Part shown: piece after piece, positions 12,201 through 23,700 of the stretch
Numbering within the stretch: the first letter of the stretch is position 1
Layout of the letters: every line of letters begins with the position of its first letter
NCBI GenBank assembly: GCA_036245525.1
Contig: BTPG01000005.1
Location: forward strand, 917,575 to 981,574
Origin: Semisulcospira habei
Taxonomy: Eukaryota; Mollusca; Gastropoda; Semisulcospiridae
Length of the DNA stretch: 64,000 nucleotides
Direction of reading: 5' to 3'
Notes under the pieces: generated by a model
Databases searched by the model: none
The model's input: the letters and a program-made list of their open reading frames with translations, nothing else
Told to the model about the DNA's origin: nothing
Made by a program: the position numbers and the translations under genes

Positions 12201-15200
12201 TGTGAGGAGCTGCACTGTGCCATCCGCTCGGAACTGAAGGCAAGCGGGCTCTATGGAAAGGGCATGGAGCTCGCTAACCCGCGCTGCTGTGGCGAGAGCA
12301 AGGAGGAAACAAGTCTTCCTGGTAAGAGAGACCAGAGGCAAGGGCTCAAACCGCTTGGAATTGAGCCACGTTAGCACCCAGGGAAGGTCCCAGTGGGGCA
12401 CCAGCGAGCAGGGGGTGGGGGTGGGGAAGGGGTGGGGGGGTGTTGGGGGGGGGAGGGGTGGAGGGTGGTTGGGGGGGGGTGGGGGGGGGAGGGTTGGGGG
12501 GGTGGGTTTGGTTTGAGGGTGGGTTGGGGGGTGGGTGGGAGGGGTGCGGGGCGGTGGGGGTGGAAGGGGTGGGGGCGGGGCGGTTGAGAAGGGGGTGCAG
12601 GGGGTGGGAGAGGGGGGGGGGGGGGTTGGTGGTTCGGTCGAACTCATGGGGCGCTTGCAACAGTAGAACCCTCACAGTTGTGACCAACGGTCCTACTCCC
12701 AGGGTGCGCAGGTCTCGCACGTCTTATCCGAGGCACAGCCCGAAAAGGGAAGGCAGCAGTCGTGAGAGTCGCTCGGCCACTGCAGCTCCCCGCAATTGGT
12801 AGAGGTTTTTAGTTGAGCACTGTAACATAGAACACATACGTGAAGGAACCGCGCGTGGTGCCTGAGGCCACGTGAACTGAGCTCACGACCGGTCTGCCGG
12901 ACATTGAAAGTCAAACTACTGGCAAAATTGTAATCCACAGGGCCAGGGTCCGCCTCAATCCGCCGGCTCACTGACATTATCTGAGGTCTTACCTCGACAT
13001 TAAAAAAAAAAAACTTACCGATGGCATTACTCAGAGGACCCTCTCACCTGCCCCGCTTGCCGCCAGTAAGCTAAAAGTAAGACTGGCCTGACTACACTGC
13101 TCACTTGAGGAGGGAAGGGAGGATACTCAGGGTTCATGGTAACAACTGGCTAGAGTTGCTTCCCTGGTTGTGTGGGTATACACAACAGATTCTTAGGCAG
13201 AAATCGGAAAGCTGAGTGTACCTTCCTAGTAGTAATGCCATCGGTAAGTATTTTCCGAAAAAAACATTTTATTTGAAATTATGTAAGGGAAATAAATAGA
13301 ATAAAGTGGGGACCTTTGCAAAAGTGATGTTATATATCTGCATTTTTTTGTATCTGACCTTGTTTGAAGCAAAGTTTCCTGTTTAAGAACAGCTTTTTTA
13401 TAATGCTTTTTGTGAGGTCTAGATCACCTTTTCTTGGTGTAAATTACTCAACTTGTAACAAACTACAAAAGGGACTACATATTCTTACTAAATATTTAAA
13501 CTACCTAGTTAAGTAGTTCAAGAGTAGTCAGATTTGCTTGGCGCCGAAGGCGCTGAGCAAATCTGGCTCTATTCTTGAACTGTGAGACTCAGTTTCATGC
13601 TGTAGTGGGACAGTGCTGCATTTTGGGGGAAAAAAGTAAAAAATGTTAATTATTTTTAGTCTGGAAGTAGAATAAATATAAAAATTGTGTCTTTTACAAA
13701 TTGCTTCTAAAACAAATGAGATGGTCTTTGTGACGGACATCTGCATGCATTTTCACACATGAATTGTGATGTTTGACGTTTCAGGTGCAAATGAGTTGGA
13801 GTGTGATGAAGTGACAGGGGGCAAGAAACCTGTGCAGAAAATGGGGGACGTTCAGCTGGGGACATGTGTCGTTCCACTAGCAGCTCTCCTCAGTCGACAG
13901 TCAGGTAGGATCACTTCTTTCATGCTTGTATACTGTCAAATTAAAGATTATGTCTTGACGATTTAGGTGTCTCAAGACTATGCAACTGTTTACTACAGAC
14001 GATGCTAGTATTTCATGTATGACTTCCTTGTGTACAATCTTATAGGGGTGTGAATATAACTTTTCAAGAACCATTGCAATAAGTGCGTGTAAACTTAAAT
14101 AAGACCCAGAAGTCAATTAAAGGAGGGCTGTAAAACAATCCTGCAGTGTTTCTGCGGCCGTTTGACAAGCAAGCTGTGTTTGTTTCACCAAGTAGGGGAC
14201 TATTTGTACCACTAAAAGCTGAAGCTAGTCTGTGCGCCTGACAGTACTCAGGATTATCTCGAACACCTCAAACCCTAGGGTCGCAGTTCCCACAACTGAA
14301 AGACTCTGAAGACTATATTACAGTTCAGCAGACAGACCGACCGACCATGATAGTTCAATGGTGGTGCCAGGATAACTTGGCACCTTTCAGCGCCAAGCTA
14401 TTCTGGCACCACCCTTGAACTATCATGGTCAGTCCATATCTCCTTGTAGTATGTCATGGCTGATTGGGTTAAATTAATATACGATCCATCTGTCACATAC
14501 TCATTCTGTATCTTTTTTTTAACCTGTCTCAATCAAACAGGTGTGCGAGGGTGGTTCTCTGTCAATCGCCCCAACACCTCTTGGGCCCGAGTGGAAGACA
14601 GAGACTCTGAGACCTCTGACACAGCTTCATCGCGCATGGTCGGCGGCCTGGAACTGTCGGTGAATTTTGTGCACACCAGCGACCGACAACGCGTCGTGGA
14701 CACGGCTCGCAGTGTAGGGTGGTCCCCGGTCGATCCGCTCGTGGAAGAGAGGGAGTGGAGGTTTGAAGGTGTGTCATTGTGGGTTGCTTTCATTTACAGG
14801 AGTCACACTAGCATCTCAAACCTTCAATGTTCATGCTATCACGGAGCACCTTGCTTTGTGACTTGCGCAGGAATGAAGTTCTCTTCCTTCTCAAAGACAT
14901 TGTATGAAAGAGCCGAGATGATACGGTGCGCTTCAAGTTCCAGGAGCTCCAATGTGATTTGAACTTGCATGTGGCAGAAGACAAGCACATGTGCAATGTG
15001 TCTTGTGAGATCAGGATCTTGGGCACATGGTACCGAATGCTGAGATCTCTGCTCTGCCTTTTTATCAGTGAAGAGGCCAAAAGCACTGAATCTGGCTTAT
15101 GAGCAGAGCTCGCTCATGCAAGGGAGGATTGGACACTCGGCTTTTTCAGAATCGCAGCAAACACAAATGGAACCTTTCTGATTGAATAGCACGCTTTTCT

Positions 15201-17717
15201 CATGATTGCAAAATTAACACACAAAATATTTCCTTTTTCCGATACTTATCTGATGACATTACTATTAGGAATCGATGTAATGTCATCTGGTAAAGTTAGA
15301 GGAAATTTTTTTAAAAGTACATTTCCTTTTTCCGTTACTTACCAGAGGGCATTATGTCGATTCCTAATAGTAATGTTGTCCAGTAAAGTTGAAGGAAACA
15401 CAGGTATTTAAGTCTGTACATTAATTCAAAATCATATCCCATCGGTGGCTTCCAAAATAGATTGAGTGTGGAAAAGTGCAGTTATGAAAATAGTTACCAC
15501 TCACATAGTGCATTTGTTGTCAGTTATAATGATCACTAATGTCAGCCATTCCTTAACCAGTGTGTTTGTCTGTGTGTGTGCTTGACAGAGGAGGGTCAGC
15601 AGGATCACCACCAGGTGTTGGTCAATGTGGACCAGGTGTCGGTCCCTCTCTCCCGTGTCCTCCTGACCGGCCAGACGACCCTTGACCCTTCCGCACGCTG
15701 CTACGTCCGCTACAAGTTCTACGACAGGGGTGAGTGTTGTGGTGCAGAAATGACCAAGATTAACCCCATCATTGTCGAGAGAAATTGAACAACACACAGC
15801 TTGCAAGAGGCATAGATCCTCATGAGCCCCCGCAGTTGCGGGGGCTCATGAGGATCTACGCCTCTTGCTGAAATCATTTTGTTTATCTATGTTACGTGAG
15901 TGCTTAGGGCAGTGTAGAATTATGAAAGATTTAAAAAACACACTGTGTACATCCAGTTTGCAGTGCAGGGTTAACCCTTGAGTTTGTCGAGGTGATTCCA
16001 ACAAGAATCACCTCGACCAAAAACGCTAACTGTTAAGGTCCTTGTTGTGTTCTAGCATTTGTTTTTTCAAAATACATTACCGATGGCATTACTATCTGGG
16101 AATACACTCTATTGCCTCTCGATTTCAGCAAAAGTTGTGTATAAGGCACAACTGGGGAGGAGACACCGGGGATCCATGTACAGGGGCCCCGGGTGGCCTC
16201 CCCTTACTACCCTATCCCGGCCTGCGTGTGGCGAACTCCCGGCGTTCACCGGGCGACCTAATCAGTTTCACTCATAGCTCGACTGGGGACGGTCGAGTTT
16301 TTGCCTTTCTCCGTTCAACGGGGTTTTTTTTTTTTTCGGTTTCAGTGGTTTGACTGTGGGCTTGAATTGGAGTCGTCGATTCAGCCCTGGACTCACTACA
16401 TTCGTGGCTTTTCCTTTTGACCATTGGACTCATTGTGAACTGTGCGCCGACCGGTTTTACCGGCTCTGACTTTGTGAGTTCACCCTTGGCTTGGCCTTGG
16501 GGTTCGACGACGCACGTGACTGGTGCCCTGCTGTTTTGTGTACGGTTGACTTTCTTCGCCGGCGTAGTTGGCTTAGGGCCTTATGGCTTCTTCTGTGTCG
16601 AAGACTTGCCGCCTTGCGGGGACTTACCGTGGCCGGGTGATGCACACGACTCTTGCTTGCCGTGTTCGGGCTGTTCTTCGGACGGAACGTGTGACGTTTG
16701 CGCCGCTTGGACGGAAGACCGGTGGTCGCGCTGGTGGGACTTCTACAGGCGTGACCGGGCCCCTCGCCCGCTTCTGTCTCCCCGGGATCCTCCACGGGTG
16801 GACTTACTTCCCTCGGCGCTTCGGGCTCCTCTCCGCTCCGTCGTTCGGGCTGTCCGGCCCACAGGTAAGTACCCTTCTTGTACCGTTACCTCGCAGGTTC
16901 TCCCTCCCCTCTCCGAGTCTTCGGAGCAGGGTAGGCGAGTTTCGGAGTCACGCTCCCCACGCTGCTTCGTTGGCGCGTGGCTTGAGCCCCATATAGTTTC
17001 CCACCCACGCTCTGCTTCGGGCGAGCGTTCTGGGAGAGATGAGCGTTCGTTGGCCACCCCCGGCTCTAGGTCTCCGGAGCGGGGGCGGGTGACTGAACGC
17101 AAGCATAAGAAAGAGAGTAAACGTGATAAGAAAAGCTCTCGCTCACGCACCGAGGCTTCGGAACGTGACTCGAGACCGTTAGTAATGCTGCCTCCCCGCT
17201 CTGTATTTCCGAACGGGCACGGCATGCTTCGCTTTCTTCCCCCCCCCGCCCGCCCCATCTCGCCTGGGCGGGCCCGGGGTGTGGTTGACTCTCGCCCCCC
17301 ACGCTCCAAGGCGTCGGAGCGGGGGTCGCGTGCACATAAATTGTCCCCTCCCCGCTTCGCTTCGCCTGAGCGGGCTTGGCGTGACCTTAGACTGTTCCCC
17401 CCCCCCCGTCTCGTATCGACCAGACGGGCCCGGTGTGACTTGGACCCTCGCCCCCCTCGCTCCGAGGCTTCGGAGTTGGGGCAGCGGGCTCATAAATCGT
17501 CCCCTCCCTGCTCCGCCTTTCCTGAGCGGGCTTGGCGTGACCCTAGACTGTCCCCCCCCCCCCCCCCCCCCCCCCGCCTCGTATCGACCAGGCGGGCCCG
17601 GTGTGACATCATCGCGCGTCCTCCACGGTCCGTAACGTCGGACGGGGGGCCGCGTGCCCGGTATTCGTCCCCTCCCCGCTCCGCCTTTCCTGAGCGGGCT
17701 AGGAGAGACACTTTGCG

Positions 17718-17751
<34 letters not shown>

Positions 17752-20700
17752 CACCGGTTCTCCCGGGCGAGCCAGGGGTGACCAGGCCACTTCCTCGGCA
17801 TTCCGATCGCGGATTTGTCACTCACGTCGGCTTCCGCGTGGACCGTCGCTTTGCCACGGTCCCTCCGTCGCCGCGGCGCCCCTCTTTGCGTGCGTCGCGG
17901 GCGGCTGCGTCTACCTCGCGCGCGGCGGTGCGGCGCTCTCGTAGCCGCTCGCCCCTTTCGTCTTTGCCGCGAGAAGATCAGTTTTTGGAACCGGACGTCC
18001 TCAGCCTTCATCCGACGGACTCGGCCTCGGCGATCTTCTTGCAGGACTCGGCGGCTGGTTCTCCTTCCCGCCTTTTCCGCTGTCTCGTCGGCCTCCGCCT
18101 CGTCAGACGTTGCCGGCCCATCGCTCGGATCACAGACGGTCCACGCTCTGGGTGAGGCTTCAAGGCTTATCGCCGAGTCCCTACCGCCCGACTTCTGTCC
18201 GCCTTTGCCTCCTCCGAAGAGACAGGCTTCGGCCATGGTCGATGCGCAGAGGCAAGTCAAGCGCCGCAAGTCCCTCCCGCAGCCAGCCGGCTTCCGGGAC
18301 CTCACCGATGCTTCTCCGCCCAGCTGCGTAACGACGCTTTCGGCGACACGGGATACTTTACCGCCGCTCGATCGCCGGTGGGAATCAACTTAAGCTTCCG
18401 CCAGGCCTGGTACGCTGGACACTCCCAAGCCTTCGCCATACCTCTTCCAACGTTGGATGCGGCGGCCTTGGTACAGGCGGGCGGCCGCAGGCTCGTCCAG
18501 AACTCGTGGCCTCGGCCTCTCGACAGGATCGCCTCCTTAGCGCGGAACTCGCTGCCGTGCTCGGGTTTTGGTACTGGCTACCCAGGCAGCCCTGCAGTGC
18601 CTACAGGATACGTGGGACCTGGAGGGTCAGTCCCCGCTTCGTGACATGCAGTCCATCCTGATAGCGGCCAACCGGGCCGCCTACCATTCTTCCGCCAACG
18701 CCATGGCAGCAGCTGCCAATTGCGACCTCTGGAGGAGGGATACCCTTTTGCGCCTCTGCTCGGACCTTCCCTTGTCAGTGAAGACCCAGCTCCGTCAAGC
18801 CCCCTTAGGTGGTCCTCAGCTATTCGGCGACACTTGGCACACCGTTAAGGAATCTTCCAAGGACTTGTGGCCCAAGCCTGCATCTATCCCAGCCTCGACC
18901 CGCTTTCGCGCCCCCCGCCCGGCCGGGGGTCGTGCCCGGCGGTCTTTCAGGCCCTCCATTCCTACAGTCGGATCTTCACGAGGTCGGGCCCGTCCATTCC
19001 AGGCTACTCAGGCCGGCCCCGCCCCTCGCCCTGCTTGGCCCCGCGGTGCCCGTAGATCGGGCCGCGGTCGGGCTCATTGACTCGCCCCCGCCTCCGCCCC
19101 CGCCCTCAGTACTCGGGTCTCCCATCGGCGGGCGGCTGTCGTTCTTCATCGATCTTGGAGATCGCTGTTCCCGGACGACCCCTGGATTCTTTCCACCGTT
19201 ACCGCAGGCCTGCAACTTTCGTTCCTGTCGCCTCCGCCTCTTCGCAGATCACCCATGTGGACCCAGGAACCGCTCGACGGCACACAGGCGGACGCTCTGC
19301 ACGGGGAAGTGGCGACCCTCCTCACCAAAGCGGCGACAGAGGTGGTTTCGCGGCAGGACTCTCCGGCGTTCTACAGCCGACTCTTCTAGTTCCCAAACCA
19401 GGCGGCAAGTGGCGTCCAGTTATCGACTTATCAGCGCAGCGCTAAACAACGCTAAACAAGTTCAATTTAGCGCTAAACAAGTTCATTTTGGCCCCTCGCT
19501 TCAGGATGGAGACGGCCAGGACACTCCGTGCGGCCCTCCGGCCGATGGACTTTGCGATCAGCCTCGATCTGTCAGACGCCTATCTGCACGTCCCGATTCA
19601 TCTGTCGTTTCGCCGGTACCTTCGGTTTGACTTGGGGGGATCGTCTACCAGTCCTGCGCCCTTCCTTTCGGCCTCAACATTAGTCCGTGGGTGTTTACAA
19701 GACTGCTCGACGCCGTGATAGCCTACTTCCGTCAGCGCTCCTTGAGCCCGGCCTCCAATTACTTGGACGACCTTCTACTGCGCAACTTGGTTTCCGCAGC
19801 CCTCCAGACGGACAGGGATGCCCTGCTTTCCCTTCTGCGTCGTCTAGGTTTCCTACTCAATTTGGGGAAATCCGATCTTCTCCCTCTCGACGGTTTCTAC
19901 ATCGGGGGATGGAATTCCTGACCGACCTCAACTTTGTCCGCCTGCCTCGGGCCAGGCGACAGAAGATCGTCGACTTAGCGACTTCGATGGGGATGGGATC
20001 CTCCTTCACCGCCAGGGTCTGGCTTCAACTCCTGGGCCTCCTCAGTGCGGCTGCGGACCTGCTTCCCTTGGGCAGACTTTATGCTCGGCCTCGCCAGCTA
20101 CATCTCCTTCTTCACTGGCGACCCTCGGGCGCTCTGTCGGATCTAGTTCCTGTCACGCCTCTGGCTCGTCCTCACCTCGAGAGGTGGGCGGACCTCGCTT
20201 GGCTGGCGTCGGGGGTGCCCCTACACTCCCCGCCGCTTCGGTGGTCTCTCTGTACAGATGCGAGCCAGGCCGGCTGGGGCGCGCACCTGTTACCGGATTT
20301 CTCTCGGGCGTTGGCTTCGGGAGCTGTTAGGGAATCACATCAACTGGCTGGAGCTGAAAGCAGTTGGGTTGGCATTCGACGTTTGGCAGGAGACCTTGGC
20401 CAATCAGGAAGTCCTCGTGCTCTCCGACAACTCGACGGTGGTGGCTTACATACAGATTCAGGGGGGCACTCACTCGCCCTCCCTTTGCATTCTTCTGTAC
20501 CACCTTCTCCTCTGGTGCAGGGATCGAGGCATTGCCCTACGAGCTCGCCACATCCCTGGCCATCTCAACATGATTGCGGACGCCCTGTCTCGTCGCGGAC
20601 AGTTGCTCCACACGGAGTGGTCCCTATGCCCGGATTTTTTTCGCCTGATCTGCTCTCACTGGGAAACGCCGCTAGTGGATCTGTTTGCCAACAGATGGAA

Positions 20701-23700
20701 CAACCAGCTCCCGGTCTGCGTCTTGCCAGTCCCGGATCCACTCGCTTGGGCAGTGGACGCGCTCGCCATTCCTTGGGTCGGCCTGATTGCTTACGCCTAC
20801 CCCCCGTCAGTCCTCGTTCCGAAGGTCCTGCGGAAGCTTCTGGGATGCTCGGCGGTCCTCCTGCTGGTGGCCCCCTTCAACTGGACCAAGAGCTGGACCA
20901 CGGACCTCCTCGCGCTTGCGACGGACCCTCCCCTGGAGCTTCCTACCCCTCCCACGATGCTCAAGCAGCCCCGTCAGCAGCTTTTCCATCCGTGCCCCGA
21001 ACGCCTCCGCCTACACGCTTGGAGGTTGTCCGGCACGCCCTCGCCGCTAGAGGTCTCTCGGATGATGCAGTGGCGGCAATTGCAGCAGCCCGCAGACTCT
21101 CTACAAGGAAGGTGTACGTAGGCAAGTGGAGGGTCTTTCAGACCTGGTGCACCTCCCATGGGCTCCCTCCCACTAACCTAGCCTCCCACCAATTGGCGGA
21201 GTTCTTCCTGTGGCTCTTCGACGACCGGGGCTTAGCCCCGGTCACCATCAAGGGCTACCGCGCTATGATCGCGGACACCTACCGTCACCTGTGTCTTCCG
21301 GACCCAGGCGCCTGCAAGGATCTGTCGGATTTACTGGCTCACTTTGAACCCCGCCGTCCGGTTTCACGTTCCCTAGTACCCCGGTGGGATCTTGCCTGGG
21401 TACTGACGTGGTCGAATACGGACCGGTTGAGCCCCTCCCCTTGGCTCGGTTCTCAGACTTGACCCGGAAAACCTGTTTCCTTCTGGCTCTCGCTACAGCG
21501 TCCCAAGTCGGCGAGCTTCACGCGCTCTCGTTGCTCCCAGCCTGTTTGCAGTTCGTTCCGACGGCTCTGCGCAGCTGCTACCCGATCCGTCCTTCCTGGC
21601 CAAGAACCGCCGCCCCGCGGCGGCTCCTCAGGTGCTAACTATTCAGCCCCTCCGTGGAGCGGACCTCTCCCCTGGATCGCGGCAACAGGACCCAGTGCGG
21701 GCGCTAAAGATTTACCTGCGCCGCTCTAAGCCGCAGCGCCGGGGGGCGCTCGCGCCTCTTCTTCCCTTTGTCCGCGGGCAGACACGACATCTTGGCCCAG
21801 ACCGTGTCATCCTGGCTGCGGTGGGTGATTAGGTCAGCCTACCAGGACCTCTCCCCACGCGGCGCTGAGCTTTTACAAATCCGGGCGCATGACGTGAGAG
21901 CAGTAGCCACCAGTCTGGCCCTGGACCGCAACTGCTCGGTCACAGATATTGTGACAGCGGGTGGCTGGCGCTCAGACTCCACTTTCGCACGCTTCTACCT
22001 TAGAGACCTATCCGGCCAGCGTGGCTCCCTGGCGCGAGTGGGTGACGTCTCCGCGGCCCAGCACTCCCTCCGAGCGCCGCTGGCGTCTTAGGCACATCAT
22101 AGCTGAAATCGTCGGGAGTTCTCTCTCGATGGGGCCGGCGGTGTGGTTGGGTTATGGTTGGATACGGCACCCTCCGCCTGTTCGCCATTCTCCCAGATAG
22201 TAATGCCATCGGTAATGTATTTTGAAAAAACAAATGAATTTTTTTTCTAAAATGTATTTTTTTGAAAAATACTTACCGATGGCATTACTCAAATGGCCCT
22301 CCCACCTGCCCCGCTTGCCTTCTCTTGGCTAAGTGTGAAACTGATTAGGTCGCCCGGTGAACGCCGGGAGTTCGCCACACGCAGGCCGGGATAGGGTAGT
22401 AAGGGGAGGCCACCCGGGGCCCCTGTACATGGATCCCCGGTGTCTCCTCCCCAGTTGTGCCTTATACACAACTTTTGCTGAAATCGAGAGGCAATAGAGT
22501 GTATTCCCAGATAGTAATGCCATCGGTAAGTATTTTTCAAAAAAATACATTTTAGAAAAAAATATTCATTTTCTGCAGGGAAGGATTTCACGATTTTTTT
22601 TCCAAACAAATACTGATGACCCTGACCTATGTCTGATTTTGGTGCAGCGGCAGTTGTATCACGGACAGCTCGTCTGCGTGGGGAGGGGGAGAGACTGCAG
22701 GCCGTGGTTCGCCACAGACACACGATGGTGCTGCCCCACACTGCTCCTTTCCAACTGTAAGTGCTCGTGCACTCTCTCTGCACCCAATCACCATGTTACG
22801 GCACTGCTCATTACTGTGCTTTCGCCTTCGTCCCAGTACCCAGAAGGTCATGGGGCTGATGTTGGCCGCTGTTTGCCAGCCCGCAGATGTCAGCCAGATG
22901 ACAGTTTGCAGGGATAGACCAGCCATTTGCGGGCTGAACTTTGACCTCGGGTGACAGTCTTTGGTTCTGGAGACTGACTTAGCTCTTTTAAAATCCTGAG
23001 TGGCTGAATGTCAGCGTTTTGGTTCAGACAGAACTATCCTTCAGCCAGCTCGTTCCATCTGCAAGTGGCATAAATTCTCAAGAGCCCCTGCGTCCGCAGG
23101 GGCTCATGAAAATGTATGCCTCATGCAGGCCATGGACTATCGAGTGTAGTTAGTGCATAAACCGTTTTCAGTCGTGGCAATTCTTCACACTGACACCGAT
23201 CTGTGACTGCGGACATGTTGGCTGCTTCCACATGCCCTATGTCACAGAGTGTGTACTTTTCTGTGAGTTGGACTTTATGGTTCGAGGCAGGCATTAGATT
23301 TTGTAGGTGATGGGCGGAAATCCAACCGTATTGATGATGACGTACATTCTGTGGCTAATAGGTACCTGCGGGAAGAGCAGCTGGAGGTGCAGGTGTGGGT
23401 CACGTACGGGTCAAAGGACAAAGGTCAGAGGCCACTGCAGCGGGACAAGCTGGTGGGCACTGCGTACGTGGACCTGCAGCCATTGGGCAACACTCAGCGC
23501 CGGCAGCATCGCATCAGGTGGGTTTGCGGGACTGCTTATTCTCTGCTCTTGACTCTCCTCTCCTACGCATTATTTTGTGGGATGAAAAAGACATCTGCTG
23601 CTGGTCAGCCTCAGTGTGTTACGCGCTCCAGTACACTGTAGGGTCGGATATGCTGTAATGCATGCAGGTCTGAGGCTGGATGATGTGAGCTAAAGGTCCT

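Larger units (their letters stand above)
11255..13000 (-). mobile_element. DIRS-like element C (same family as F), internally deleted
   Basis: On the minus strand: spliced gag start (13000-12820 region), Gag Cys-motif, a G-rich (C-rich on this strand) low-complexity block, YR C-terminal half, ICR (about 11510-11610) and ITR to 11255. RT, RNase H and the left ITR are missing. The outer tip at 11255 is of the left-end type (GTTTCCTCGAAAAACATTACC). Confidence 0.72.
11001..13275 (+). mobile_element. DIRS-like element B remnant enclosing inverted element C
   Basis: Left tip GTTTCCACAAAACTCTTTACC at 11001 with ITR to about 11230. The inverse ITR lies at 13050-13255, ending GTAATGCCATCGGTAAGTA. A tip motif and spacer at 13014-13060 look like the right half of its ICR. 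Nothing of B's own coding region is left; the interior is element C in the opposite orientation. Confidence 0.7.
16061..22568 (+). mobile_element. DIRS-like element D (full length, frameshifted)
   Basis: Left tip GTTTTTTCAAAATACATTAC at 16061, right end ...AATATTCA at 22568; flanks CATTT and CATTTT. ITRs 16061-16278 and about 22330-22568. ICR at 22195-22295 reads as the inverse of both ends. All three coding regions are recognisable in the order gag, RT/RNase H/Dam-like, YR, but each is broken by stops or frameshifts, several at poly-C tracts. Confidence 0.9.

Noticed and set aside
12084..12720. Pro-rich open frames over the G-rich block
   Set aside because: Low-complexity translation of a homopurine/homopyrimidine tract, not a protein.
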